The notes under the pieces: generated by a model
The model's database searches: none
What the model saw: only the letters and a program-made list of their open reading frames with translations
Told to the model about the DNA's origin: nothing
Made by a program: the position numbers and the translations under genes
Shown here: in pieces, positions 42,244 to 50,323 of the stretch
Numbering within the stretch: position 1 is the stretch's first letter
Layout: every line of letters begins with the position of its first letter
DNA from: Caulobacter sp.
GTDB lineage: Bacteria > Pseudomonadota > Alphaproteobacteria > Caulobacterales > Caulobacteraceae
Assembly: GCA_028291265.1 (NCBI GenBank)
Contig: JAQGIK010000156.1
Coordinates: 1-58,872 of the forward strand
Direction: 5' to 3'
DNA length: 58,872 bases

Positions 42244-42483
42244 CTAGTCCTCGACCTGGGTCTCCGGCCGGTCGCCGCCGTCGGCGATCTCCTTGTGCCA
42301 GTGGCCGCGCTCGTCCTCGTAGACGATACCGGTGGTCTCGCCGCCCAGACGCTGCTCGCCGGCCGCCCGCCTGGCCGCCGCCACCGCCTGGTCGCGGCTG
42401 CGGAAGGTCTCCGAGTAGGTGCCATTGGCCTTGTAGGCCCAGCCCCCGTCATGCTCGACGATCTCGTAGGTCACCGTGGTCAT
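42244..42483 (-). CDS. DUF2188 family small protein
   Basis: The 79-residue protein (MTTVTYEIVEHDGGWAYKAN at the start, then FRSRDQAVAAARRAAGEQRL) matches DUF2188, a small beta-alpha fold with no known role. The ATG at 42483 gives the whole family domain; the frame stays open upstream but only codes for low-complexity, G/R/A-rich residues. It lies 9 bases before the MFS gene start on the same strand and may be the first gene of that operon. Confidence 0.85.
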   Translation of the reverse strand: MTTVTYEIVEHDGGWAYKANGTYSETFRSRDQAVAAARRAAGEQRLGGETTGIVYEDERGHWHKEIADGGDRPETQVED

Positions 42484-42844
42484 CGGCTGTCTCCCATTGG
42501 CTGTCGCAGGAGTAAGCGCCCAGAGCGGGGCAGGTTGCAACGCTCCAGAGTTTTGCCCGGGCAAAACCATCCGGCTCTCGCGCAGCGCCGCCACCGCTTG
42601 CCCCGCTCGCGGACCCACCCTGGCCCCATCCCGCCCCTCCGGGCCCCACAGGACCCCCACCGCTTCCCCACCGCCAAACCCCCGCGGACCCCGCTTCACC
42701 CCCGGCGACCCCTTTGCGGGCAAGGCGGTTGAGCCAAACATCCCGTCTGGCGCTGTTTCATTGCGGTATAATGGTGGGGCGCTTCGATAAGCGGTCGCCT
42801 TCTGCCTGATTGACGCCCTTCGCCCCAGTCGTTAGCCCAGCCCC
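42484..42844. other. Intergenic region with strand-skewed sequence and a palindrome
   Basis: This 361-base gap separates divergent genes. It has no convincing gene. The plus strand is strongly C-rich from about 42600 to 42720 (runs of CCCC, almost no G), and a perfect palindrome is at 42550-42567. The last 80 bases, containing TTTCATTGCGGTATAATGG, are A+T-richer and look like a promoter area for the plus-strand gene. Confidence 0.5.
42550..42567. promoter_or_regulatory. 18-base perfect palindrome
   Basis: GTTTTGCCCGGGCAAAAC is a perfect 18-base palindrome 67 bases upstream of the DUF2188 start. It could be an operator for the MFS/DUF2188 genes, or the stem of a terminator on the minus strand. 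No regulator gene is beside it. Confidence 0.45.
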
Positions 42845-43705
42845 ATGACCGACCTGCCCGCCGGCCTCTCGGCCCTGACCGACCGTTACGACGTCCTGCT
42901 CTGCGACGTCTGGGGGGTCATCCACAACGGTCGCGAGAACTTTCCGGACGCCTGCGCCGCCCTGGCCCGCTGGCGGGCCGAGGTCGGGCCGGTGGTGCTG
43001 ATCTCCAACTCGCCGCGCCCGGCCAGCGACGTCATCGCCCAGCTCGACGGCCTGAAGGTGCCGCGCGCGTCCTGGAGCGCCTTCGTCACCAGCGGCGACG
43101 CCACCCGCGTGCTGCTGGCCGAGCGTGCGCCGGGGCCGATGTGGAAGATCGGTCCGGCCAAGGACCTAGTGCTCTACGAGGGGCTGGGCCTGGAGTTGGC
43201 CGAGGCGGACCAGGCGGCCTTCGTCTCGGTGACCGGACCCGACAATGACGATGTCGAGACGCCCGAAGACTACCGCGAACGCCTGACGGCGGCGGCGGCG
43301 CGGGGCCTGCCGTTGATCTGCGCCAACCCCGACATGGTGGTCCAGAAGGGCGACAAGCTGATCTACTGCGGCGGCGCCCTGGCCGATCTCTACGCCAGGC
43401 TGGGCGGCGAGGTGCTGATGGCCGGCAAGCCGTTCACCCCGATCTACGAGCTCAGTCTGGCCGAGGGCGAGGCCCTGCTCGGCAGGCCGCTGGACCGGTC
43501 GCGGGTGCTCTGCATCGGCGACGGCGTCATCACCGACGTGAAGGGCGCGGCCGACCACGGTCTGGACTGCCTGTTCATCGCCCAGGGCATCCATGGGGCG
43601 AAGGCGCTCGGCGACGACGGAAAGCTGGACCCGGACAAGGTCGCCGGGTTGCTGGCGGAAGAAGGCGTGACCGCCGCCTACGCCATGGCCGATCTGGTCT
43701 GGTAA
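42845..43705 (+). CDS. TIGR01459 family HAD-type hydrolase
   Basis: The 286-residue protein has the HAD motifs YDVLLCDVWGVIHNG (motif I with the nucleophile Asp), VVLISNSPRPASDVI, CANPDMVVQKGD and LCIGDGVITDVKGA (motif IV). This is the alphaproteobacterial TIGR01459 class, related to NagD phosphatases. The phosphate substrate is not known. It lies 13 bases before the MaoC gene and is probably in an operon with it and ribF. Confidence 0.9.
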   Translation: MTDLPAGLSALTDRYDVLLCDVWGVIHNGRENFPDACAALARWRAEVGPVVLISNSPRPASDVIAQLDGLKVPRASWSAFVTSGDATRVLLAERAPGPMWKIGPAKDLVLYEGLGLELAEADQAAFVSVTGPDNDDVETPEDYRERLTAAAARGLPLICANPDMVVQKGDKLIYCGGALADLYARLGGEVLMAGKPFTPIYELSLAEGEALLGRPLDRSRVLCIGDGVITDVKGAADHGLDCLFIAQGIHGAKALGDDGKLDPDKVAGLLAEEGVTAAYAMADLVW

Positions 43706-43718
43706 TCAGGAGATGACG

Positions 43719-44138
43719 ATGCAGGGCCTGTTCCTCGAAGACCTCACCGTCGGCCAGTCGGCCGAGATGACCCGCACCGCCGACGAGCGCACCGTCCAGC
43801 TGTTCGCCGAGGTCAGCGGCGACAACAACCCGCTGCACCTGGACGAGGCCTACGCCCAGACCACCCAGTTCAAGGGCCGCATCGCCCACGGCATGCTGTC
43901 GGCCGCCCACATCTCGGCGGTGATCGGCACGCAACTCCCCGGCCCCGGCGCGGTCTACGTGGGCCAGACCCTGAGCTTCCGCCGGCCGGTGCGGATCGGC
44001 GACGAGGTGCGGACGCTCGTGACCATCAGGGAGATCGACGCCGACAAGGGCCGGGTGACGCTCGACACCGTCTGCTCGGTGAACGGCAAGGCGGTGCTGA
44101 CCGGCGAGGCCCTGATCCTGGCGCCCAAGCGCGGATGA
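43719..44138 (+). CDS. MaoC-like (R)-specific enoyl-CoA hydratase
   Basis: The 139-residue hot-dog-fold protein carries the hydratase-2 motif VSGDNNPLHLDEAYAQ with the catalytic Asp and His, followed by GRIAHGMLSAA. Such proteins hydrate trans-enoyl-CoA to (R)-3-hydroxyacyl-CoA, for example for PHB supply (PhaJ). The ATG at 43719 is 6 bases from AGGAG; the alternative ATG at 43713 overlaps it. It overlaps the ribF start. Confidence 0.9.
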   Translation: MQGLFLEDLTVGQSAEMTRTADERTVQLFAEVSGDNNPLHLDEAYAQTTQFKGRIAHGMLSAAHISAVIGTQLPGPGAVYVGQTLSFRRPVRIGDEVRTLVTIREIDADKGRVTLDTVCSVNGKAVLTGEALILAPKRG

Positions 44139-45067
44139 CCCTGCAGATCGTCCATGGCTGGAAACACCTCGACCCCGCCGTTCGCGGCGCGGCGGTGGCG
44201 CTCGGCAACTTCGACGGCGTGCATCTCGGCCACCAGGCGGTCATCGCCCAAGCCGCCGCCGCCGCCCGCGATCTGGACTGTCCGCTGGGCGTGATCACCT
44301 TCGATCCCCACCCGCGCCGCCTGTTCCACCCCGACGAGCCGAGCTTCCGCCTGATGACCCTCGAGCAGCAGGGCCGCGCCCTGGAAGCCCTCGGCGTCGA
44401 TCGCTTCTACGTCCTCAACTTCGACTTCGAGATGGCCAGCTTCTCGGACCGCGAGTTCGCCCAGTTCGTGCTGCACGAGGGGCTTGGCGTGAAACACGTC
44501 GCCGTCGGCTTCGACATCAGCTTCGGCAAGGGCCGCACCGGCAGCCCGGCCCTGATGAAGGCCTATGGCGAGGCTTTCGGTTTCGGCGTCTCGGTGGCGG
44601 AAGCCGTCGGCGAAGGGGAGGGCAAGTTCAGCTCCACGGGCGTCCGCGAAGCCCTGCGCGACGGCCATCCGGAAGCCGCCGCCGCCATCCTCGGCCGCCC
44701 CTTCGCCATCGAGGGTGTGGTCCGGCGCGGCCAGCAGCTGGGCCGCCAGCTGGGCTTCCCGACCGCCAACGTCTTCATGGCCGACTATGTGACCCCGCGC
44801 CTCGGCGTCTACGCCACGCGCACAAGGTTGCCCGACGGCCGCCTGCTGCCGGGCGTCGCCAACATCGGCAACAACCCGACCACGGGCGAGGTCGAGACCC
44901 GGTTGGAAGTGTGGATCTTCGACTTCGACGAGGACCTCTACGGCCAGGTCATCGAGACCGAGCTGCACGCCTTCCTCCGCCCAGAAGAGAAGTTCGGCTC
45001 CATCGAACTGATGGTCGAGCAGATCCACCGCGACGAGGCGCAGGCGCGCAGGCTGCTCGGCGCATGA
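44135..45067 (+). CDS. ribF: Bifunctional riboflavin kinase/FAD synthetase
   Basis: The 310-residue enzyme phosphorylates riboflavin to FMN and then adenylates FMN to FAD. The N-terminal nucleotidyltransferase has LGNFDGVHLGHQAV and VITFDPHPRRLF, and the C-terminal kinase domain has GRQLGFPTANVF. The start overlaps the MaoC stop (ATGA), and its own stop overlaps the next small gene. Supply of flavin fits the many flavoproteins in this window. Confidence 0.96.
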   Translation: MTLQIVHGWKHLDPAVRGAAVALGNFDGVHLGHQAVIAQAAAAARDLDCPLGVITFDPHPRRLFHPDEPSFRLMTLEQQGRALEALGVDRFYVLNFDFEMASFSDREFAQFVLHEGLGVKHVAVGFDISFGKGRTGSPALMKAYGEAFGFGVSVAEAVGEGEGKFSSTGVREALRDGHPEAAAAILGRPFAIEGVVRRGQQLGRQLGFPTANVFMADYVTPRLGVYATRTRLPDGRLLPGVANIGNNPTTGEVETRLEVWIFDFDEDLYGQVIETELHAFLRPEEKFGSIELMVEQIHRDEAQARRLLGA

Positions 45068-45333
45068 ACGACGACTATGCGGCCATGATGCAGAAACTCT
45101 GCGTGGGCATGGGCTGGTGCGGCAGTGTGGTCGATGGCAAGGCTCGGCATGTCAGCCAGTACATCCCGGCCGTCGGCCTGGTAACGGCGAGCCAGTTCGC
45201 GGACTGGCTGTTCGAAGCCGAGGGCTACGATCCTTCGACCGGGGCCCATGCGAAGCGTCACCGTCGCGGCATCATCGCGGTCTTCATTCAGCATATGGGC
45301 AGTGAAACCGTCGAGGCCACGCGGCTGCGATGA
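45064..45333 (+). CDS. Small protein of unknown function coupled to ribF
   Basis: The 89-residue protein starts at an ATG overlapping the ribF stop (ATGA). It is soluble, with two cysteines near the start (KLCVGMGWCGSV) and a basic stretch (HAKRHRRG). I do not recognise a family. A strong terminator follows four bases after its stop, so it is the last gene of the HAD-MaoC-ribF operon. Confidence 0.75.
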   Translation: MNDDYAAMMQKLCVGMGWCGSVVDGKARHVSQYIPAVGLVTASQFADWLFEAEGYDPSTGAHAKRHRRGIIAVFIQHMGSETVEATRLR

Positions 45334-45336
45334 ACG

Positions 45337-45375
45337 AAAAAGGGCCGGACGTTTCCGTCCGGCCCCAATCTTTTC
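45337..45375. terminator. Bidirectional terminator between the ribF operon and etfA
   Basis: GGGCCGGAC (45342-45350) pairs with GTCCGGCCC (45357-45365) around a GTTTCC loop. An A-run lies before the stem and CTTTT after it, so it can serve both convergent transcripts. Confidence 0.85.
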
Positions 45376-45389
45376 GGTGACGATGCTGG

Positions 45390-46322
45390 TTAGCCCAGCG
45401 CCGCCATCAGTTCCGGGACGACCGTCTTGTAGTCGCCCACGATGCCGTAGTCGGCGACCTGGAAGATCGGCGCGTCGGCGTCCTTGTTGATGGCCACGAT
45501 GACCTTGCTGTCCTTCATCCCGGCCAGGTGCTGGATGGCGCCCGAGATGCCGATGGCGATGTACAGCGCCGGCGCGACGACCTTGCCGGTCTGGCCGACC
45601 TGGTAGTCGTTCGGGGCGTAGCCGGCGTCCACGGCCGCGCGCGAGGCGCCGACAGCGGCGCCTAGCTTGTCGGCCAGGGGCTCGATCACATTGTGGAACT
45701 CTTCGGCCGAGCCCATGGCGCGACCACCCGAGACGATGATCTTGGCCGCCGTCAGTTCGGGACGGTCCGACTTGACCATCTCTTCGCTGACGAACCGGGC
45801 GCCGCCGTCGTTGCCGCCGGCCGTCGCCGTCTCGACCGAGGCCGAGCCGCCGTCAGCCGCCGCCTTGAAGGCGGTCGGACGGACGGTGATGACCTTCTTG
45901 GCGTCGGACGACTGGATCGTCTCCAGCGCGTTGCCGGCGTAGATCGGGCGAACGAAGGTGTTCGCATCGACCACTTCGACGATCTCGCTGATCGGCGCGA
46001 CGTCCAGATGGGCGGCGATACGGGGGGCGAAGTTCTTGCCGCCCGAGGTGGCCGGGATCAGGACGGCGTCGTAGCCGCCCATCAGGCCTTCGACCGTGGC
46101 GGCCTGGACCTCGGCGACGCCGTGCCCCAGGTCGGCGCTTTCGGCCAGCAGGACCTTGCGCACGCCGGCGATCCTGGCGGCGGCGTCGGCGACGGCCTTG
46201 GCGCCGGAACCCATGACCAGCACGTCGACGTCGCCGGACAGCGCGAGGGCGGCGGTGACGGTCTTGTTGGTGGTGTCGCGCAGGTGCGCGTTGTCGTTAT
46301 CGGCGACGACCAGGACGGCCAT
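45390..46322 (-). CDS. etfA: Electron transfer flavoprotein alpha subunit
   Basis: The 310-residue protein has the C-terminal FAD-binding ETF-alpha signature [20 protein letters not shown] and [23 protein letters not shown] takes electrons from acyl-CoA dehydrogenases and passes them to ETF:ubiquinone oxidoreductase. The ATG shares one base with the etfB stop (TAATG). Acyl-CoA dehydrogenases in this window are likely donors. Confidence 0.96.
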   Translation of the reverse strand: MAVLVVADNDNAHLRDTTNKTVTAALALSGDVDVLVMGSGAKAVADAAARIAGVRKVLLAESADLGHGVAEVQAATVEGLMGGYDAVLIPATSGGKNFAPRIAAHLDVAPISEIVEVVDANTFVRPIYAGNALETIQSSDAKKVITVRPTAFKAAADGGSASVETATAGGNDGGARFVSEEMVKSDRPELTAAKIIVSGGRAMGSAEEFHNVIEPLADKLGAAVGASRAAVDAGYAPNDYQVGQTGKVVAPALYIAIGISGAIQHLAGMKDSKVIVAINKDADAPIFQVADYGIVGDYKTVVPELMAALG

Positions 46323-47071
46323 TAGAGCACCCCCGCTTCAGTCTTGAGTTTGTTGACCAGTTCGGCGGCGTTCTCGACCTTGATGCCGGCCGAGCGCTTG
46401 GCGGGCTCGGTGACCTTCAGGACCTTCAGGCGCGGCGCGACGTCGACGGCGTAGTCGCCGGTCGTCTTGGTCGCGATCTCTTTCTTCTTCGCCTTCATGA
46501 TGTTCGGCAGCGAGGCGTAGCGCGGCTCGTTGAGGCGCAGGTCGGCGGTGATGACCGCCGGGATCGACACCTCGACGGTCTGCACGCCGCCATCGACTTC
46601 GCGGGTCACGGTGGCCTTAGCCCCGGCGACTTCGAGTTTGGCGGCGAAGGTGGCCTGCGGCCAGCCGAGCAGGGCCGACAGCATCTGGCCAACGGCGTTG
46701 TTGTCGCCGTCGATGGCCTGCTTGCCCATCAGCACGAGGTCGGCCTTCTCTTCCTCGGCCACGGCCTTGAGCAGCTTGGCGACGGCCAGGGGCTCGAGGT
46801 CGGTGTCGGACTGGATGAGGATGCCGCGGTCGCCGCCCATGGCCAGGGCCGTGCGGATGGTTTCCTGGGCCTGGACCGGACCGATGGAGACGATGACCAC
46901 CTCGGTGGCGACGCCCTTTTCCTTCAGGCGCACGGCTTCCTCGACCGCGATCTCGCAGAAGGGGTTCATGCTCATCTTGACGTTGGCCAGGTCGACGCCG
47001 CTCTGATCGGCCTTGACCCGCGCCTTGACGTTATAATCGATTACCCGTTTGACCGGGACCAGCACCTTCAT
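46322..47071 (-). CDS. etfB: Electron transfer flavoprotein beta subunit
   Basis: The 249-residue protein starts [20 protein letters not shown] and contains [18 protein letters not shown], matching ETF beta, which binds AMP. It is the first gene of the etfBA pair. A 160-base gap with the 47234 gene on the other strand lies upstream. Confidence 0.96.
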   Translation of the reverse strand: MKVLVPVKRVIDYNVKARVKADQSGVDLANVKMSMNPFCEIAVEEAVRLKEKGVATEVVIVSIGPVQAQETIRTALAMGGDRGILIQSDTDLEPLAVAKLLKAVAEEEKADLVLMGKQAIDGDNNAVGQMLSALLGWPQATFAAKLEVAGAKATVTREVDGGVQTVEVSIPAVITADLRLNEPRYASLPNIMKAKKKEIATKTTGDYAVDVAPRLKVLKVTEPAKRSAGIKVENAAELVNKLKTEAGVL

Positions 47072-47233
47072 GGGTATTGTCCGCCCGTGTTGCGTTGCGA
47101 AAAGTCTTGCGCGGTCAGGCTGATACTAGCTTGGCGGCGCAATGCAAGTTTCCCCAAGGGTCAGGTAACACAGAAAATTCGCCCCAAAGGCCCGGCTGGC
47201 GGGCGCTTTGCATTTCCGCTAGAGCGCTGGCCC

Positions 47234-47605
47234 ATGACCAACACCATTACCCGCCTCAAATGGATATTCCTCGGCATCTTCGCCTTCGGGGTCGTCGCCA
47301 TCTGGGGCTACCAGATCTTCTACGTCTGGCCGGCCAAGAAGTGCGAACAACAGCAGCGCTGGTGGGACGGCGCCACCCGCACCTGCGCCACGCCGCTCTA
47401 TATCCCGGCCCTGACCGGTCGGCCGGCCGGGGTCAGCCGCGAGGAATGGTCCAAGCGCCAGGCCGCGGCCCAGCAGCTGCGCGATCGCCTGGGCGACCGG
47501 GCCGTGGCCGACCAGACGCCGGCCGCGCCCGCGCCGAAGGTGCCCGAGGCCAAGCCGGCTGCAACGCCCGCCGCCAAGCCGGTGGAAGCGCCCGCGAAGA
47601 AGTAA
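47234..47605 (+). CDS. Single-pass membrane protein with Ala/Pro/Lys tail
   Basis: The 123-residue protein has one membrane helix (WIFLGIFAFGVVAIWGYQIF), two cysteines after it (AKKCEQQQRWWDGATRTCAT) that could pair outside the cytoplasm, and a low-complexity tail (TPAAPAPKVPEAKPAATPAA). I do not recognise a family. The ATG at 47234 is preferred; the frame is open 147 bases further upstream, but those codons do not look like a gene start. It converges on the adenosyltransferase gene. Confidence 0.7.
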   Translation: MTNTITRLKWIFLGIFAFGVVAIWGYQIFYVWPAKKCEQQQRWWDGATRTCATPLYIPALTGRPAGVSREEWSKRQAAAQQLRDRLGDRAVADQTPAAPAPKVPEAKPAATPAAKPVEAPAKK

Positions 47606-48184
47606 CTAGCGGTTGGCGCCGGGTGTCCACAGGACGTCGCCGGCCCCCTTGTCGTTGGCCCAGCGGCTGGCCACGAACAGCAGGTCCGACAGGCGGTTGA
47701 GGAACTTCACCGCCTCGGGGCTGACGACCTCGCCCTCGATGCCCGCCAGGGCCACGGCCTCGCGCTCGGCCCGGCGACAGACGGTGCGGGCCAGATGCAG
47801 GGCCGCCGCCGCCGGCGTGCCGCCCGGCAGCACGAAGCTGGTCAGGTCGGACAGGTCGCCGTTCAAGAGGTCGATCTCCCGCTCCAGCCGCTCGACCTGG
47901 CTGGCCAGGATGCGCAGCGGCTCCCAGGCCAGCTTCTGGCCGCGGTCGGGGGTGGCCAGGTCGGCCCCAAGGTCGAAGAGGTCGTTCTGGGCCCGCATCA
48001 GGATGGCGTCGAGCACGGCGTCGCCGCCGGTGTGCAGGCGCACCAGCCCCAGGCAGGCGTTGGTCTCGTCGACGGCGCCGTAGGCGGCGACGCGCGGGTG
48101 GGTCTTGCTGACCGGCTCGCCGCTGGCCAGCCGGGTCGTGCCGGCGTCGCCCGTGCGGGTGTAGATCCTGTTGAGCGTCACCAT
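47606..48184 (-). CDS. pduO: PduO-type cob(I)yrinic acid a,c-diamide adenosyltransferase
   Basis: The 192-residue protein has the PduO/MMAB signatures IYTRTGDAGTTRLASGE, YGAVDETNACLGL, FVLPGGTPAAAALHLAR and RTVCRRAER with LLFVASRWAN. It adds the 5'-deoxyadenosyl group to cobalamin from ATP. Adenosylcobalamin is needed by methylmalonyl-CoA and ethylmalonyl-CoA mutases, which fits the probable methylsuccinyl-CoA dehydrogenase at 50-52 kb. The ATG shares a base with the HIG1 gene's stop. Confidence 0.93.
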   Translation of the reverse strand: MVTLNRIYTRTGDAGTTRLASGEPVSKTHPRVAAYGAVDETNACLGLVRLHTGGDAVLDAILMRAQNDLFDLGADLATPDRGQKLAWEPLRILASQVERLEREIDLLNGDLSDLTSFVLPGGTPAAAALHLARTVCRRAEREAVALAGIEGEVVSPEAVKFLNRLSDLLFVASRWANDKGAGDVLWTPGANR

Positions 48185-48396
48185 CAGTGGGTTGTCCGCC
48201 ACCAGTAGGCGGCGACCAGCACGAGGACGGCGATGAACTGCATCAGCACCCGCAGCCGCATCAGCTTGTTGGACCGCGAGCGGCCGTAGTCGCCGCCGCG
48301 GAACAGGGCGTAGAGCCCGAAACACAGGGTGACGAGCACCGCGATCAGGGCGGCCGGGATCAGAAGGTCGAAAATGTCGCGCACGCCCACCCTCAT
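48184..48396 (-). CDS. HIG1 domain twin-helix membrane protein
   Basis: The 70-residue protein has two helices with the loop GLYALFRGGDYGRSRSNKLM, followed by RLRVLMQFIAVLVLV. This is the HIG1 signature found in small proteins around respiratory complexes. The gene overlaps pduO by one base (TGATG), a common pairing in alphaproteobacteria. Confidence 0.85.
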   Translation of the reverse strand: MRVGVRDIFDLLIPAALIAVLVTLCFGLYALFRGGDYGRSRSNKLMRLRVLMQFIAVLVLVAAYWWRTTH

Positions 48397-48716
48397 AAAG
48401 ACTTCCGCCGAATCCCGGAATCAGAATCGCTAAGGAAACTGAAACTCCCATTGTGGAATCAATGTTCGGCGCCATATGTTCAATGACCACGTTCGGTGAG
48501 TGTAAATGTCACATATCGCCCCAGAATGGGTCATGATATCGGTGACATCGCCGAAATCAGTATGTTTCCCCGGCGTGACATTATGTCTTGATCTCGACCT
48601 ATTGAGCCGTTACACGCCCGCCCCCGGTCGTTGACACCGGTTCGCTGAACATGATCGACCCCTTACCGCGGATCGGTTCAGCTCACGAAACAGCGGGAAG
48701 GCATGAGAGGCGCACT
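48397..48716. other. A+T-rich regulatory region with several palindromes
   Basis: This 320-base gap between divergent genes has no gene. It is strikingly A+T-rich for this genome: 48421-48480 has only 26 G+C of 60. It holds small palindromes ATGT-C-ACAT (48506-48514) and GACAT-T-ATGTC (48577-48587), and an inverted pair TGTCAC (48507-48512)/GTGACA (48542-48547). A TTGACA at 48631 is a possible -35 box. Promoters for both sides, and operators for the downstream TetR regulator, are the likely content. Confidence 0.6.
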
Positions 48717-48941
48717 ATGGCAGCCATGCCTGCGTCGGTGGAGCAATCCCCGGCCGATGAAATGAGTGACGCGTTGGCGGAAGTCCGTCAGCTGATCGTC
48801 GATCTGCGCGATGCCGCGCAGGACGGCCGTGAACTGGCCCGCCGTTATTCCGAAATTTTGCAGAACGTAGTCGATGAGTACTGCGTTGAGTTCGAGCAGC
48901 GCGCGCAAAGCGCCCTCTCCAAGTTGGAGTCCATTCGATGA
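48717..48941 (+). CDS. Small helical protein preceding a TetR regulator
   Basis: The 74-residue protein is acidic and mostly helical, with a likely coiled coil over LAEVRQLIVDLRDAAQDGRE and the following region. I do not recognise a family. The ATG at 48717 has GAGAGG about six bases upstream; an upstream ATG at 48651 lies in the probable promoter. Its stop overlaps the TetR start (ATGA), so the two are made together. Confidence 0.7.
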   Translation: MAAMPASVEQSPADEMSDALAEVRQLIVDLRDAAQDGRELARRYSEILQNVVDEYCVEFEQRAQSALSKLESIR

Positions 48942-49588
48942 ACCATATCCCGATGCGCGTGATTGCCTCCCCGGCCGTGCGTCCCGCCAAACCGACCCGT
49001 CGTGCGCTCGCCAAGCAGCGCACTCGCGAGAAGGTTCTGGCCGCCGCCCGCCAGCTGTTCACCGAGCGTGGCTACGAAGGCGCCACCATCCGTGACATCG
49101 CCAAGGCGGCCGGCATGTCGACCGGCGCCGTGTTCGCCAGCTTCGCCGACAAGTCGGAGCTGTTCGACGAGATCCTGGCCCAGGACTACGCCCTGCTCGG
49201 CGAAGCCATGCAGGACGCGGCGACCTCGGGCACGACGGTCGAGCAATCGCTGACCGACCTGTTCAGCGTCGCCTACCGCTTCCACATGAGCCAGCTACCG
49301 CTGCTCCAGGCCGGCATCTCCGCCTCCTGGACCCGCACCGAAGCCGGCGAGAAGCGCAACCGTGAAGCCCTCAAGCCGGTGATGACCATGGTCAGCGACA
49401 CGCTGCGCCGGGGCGTCGAGCGCGGCGAACTGTCGCAGCGCGCCGACCTGCGGTTGATCGCGGGCATTTTGTGGGACGTTTACCTGGCCGGCTACCGGAA
49501 GGCTGTCTTCGACGGCTGGACGGCGGACGACCTGACTTCGCGCCTGTCGGACCAGATCAATCTGATCCTGGCCGGCGCGCGTAGTTAA
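48938..49588 (+). CDS. TetR/AcrR family regulator (first)
   Basis: The 216-residue protein has a basic N-terminal tail and the TetR helix-turn-helix EKVLAAARQLFTERGYEGAT followed by IRDIAKAAGMSTGAVFASFADKSELF in segments. The ligand domain is helical. It is translationally coupled to the small helical protein upstream. The palindrome-rich region before that pair is a natural place for its own operator. A terminator follows. Confidence 0.92.
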   Translation: MNHIPMRVIASPAVRPAKPTRRALAKQRTREKVLAAARQLFTERGYEGATIRDIAKAAGMSTGAVFASFADKSELFDEILAQDYALLGEAMQDAATSGTTVEQSLTDLFSVAYRFHMSQLPLLQAGISASWTRTEAGEKRNREALKPVMTMVSDTLRRGVERGELSQRADLRLIAGILWDVYLAGYRKAVFDGWTADDLTSRLSDQINLILAGARS

Positions 49589-49601
49589 GAAAACGGAACA
49601 G

Positions 49602-49631
49602 GCGCCCCGACGGGACTCGGGGCGTCTTTTC
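49602..49631 (+). terminator. Rho-independent terminator after the first TetR gene
   Basis: CGCCCCGA (49603-49610) pairs with TCGGGGCG (49617-49624) around a CGGGAC loop and is followed by TCTTTTCT. It separates the two adjacent TetR genes, so they are probably transcribed separately. Confidence 0.8.
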
Positions 49632-49657
49632 TATCCAACAACCCCGGGGGAGCTCGT

Positions 49658-50281
49658 TTGGGGGTAAGGGACACACAGAAGGCCGCGACGCGCGAGAAGG
49701 TGCTGTCGGCGGCCCGCGATCTCTTCCACGAGATCGGCTACGACGAGACGACGATCCGCGCCATCGCGGACCGCGCCGGCGTATCCGTGGGCAGCGTGTT
49801 CACGACCTTCAGTTCCAAGGCCGACGTGCTCAGCCAGGTGATGGCCGACCGCGTCGAGCCGCTGCAGGAAGAGCTGACCCGGGTGCTGCCCTATCTGCGC
49901 GGCTCGACCTGCGACCGGCTGTGCTCGATCTTCGCCATCCACTACGACTTCGAATGCCGGCGGGTGAAGCTGTTCCTGGCCCATATCGCCGCCAGCTATA
50001 ATCCCTCACTCGAAGAGACCACCACGCCGTTCGGCCGCAACGCCAACTTCCAGGCCATGCTGCGCGAGACCCTGACCGACGGCATGGCCCGCGGCGACGT
50101 CAGCCCCGACGCCGACCTCGACCTGATCCTGCAGCTGCTGATCGCCTGCTACGCCTGGAACTACAGCCTGGCGGCCCAGCTGGGCTCCGACGCCGTGGCC
50201 CTGACCGCCCGCATGGACAAGCAGATCGAGCTGATCATGAACGGCGCCCGGCCGCATGTGGGGACCGTGGGGGCCGTTTAA
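49658..50281 (+). CDS. TetR/AcrR family regulator (second)
   Basis: The 207-residue protein has the TetR HTH (EKVLSAARDLFHEIGYDETT, then IRAIADRAGVSVGSVFTTFSSK). The ligand domain is distinct from the first regulator. The start is a TTG with GGGGGAG upstream. It converges on the acyl-CoA dehydrogenase gene, and a palindromic repeat lies between them. Confidence 0.9.
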   Translation: MGVRDTQKAATREKVLSAARDLFHEIGYDETTIRAIADRAGVSVGSVFTTFSSKADVLSQVMADRVEPLQEELTRVLPYLRGSTCDRLCSIFAIHYDFECRRVKLFLAHIAASYNPSLEETTTPFGRNANFQAMLRETLTDGMARGDVSPDADLDLILQLLIACYAWNYSLAAQLGSDAVALTARMDKQIELIMNGARPHVGTVGAV

Positions 50282-50286
50282 AACTA

Positions 50287-50318
50287 CCGCTCATCCCGGC
50301 GAGTGCCGGGATGAGCGG
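50287..50318. repeat. CCGCTCATCCCGGC intergenic palindrome
   Basis: CCGCTCATCCCGGC and GCCGGGATGAGCGG form a perfect 14-base stem around GAGT, between convergent genes. The same arms recur in the larger element at 52777-52886. It may also stop transcription, though no T-run is present. Confidence 0.75.
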
Positions 50319-50323
50319 AAAGA

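Noticed and set aside
48651-48716. Extension of the small helical protein to an upstream ATG
   Set aside because: The extra residues lie in the A+T-rich control region, and the ATG at 48717 has a much better ribosome binding site.
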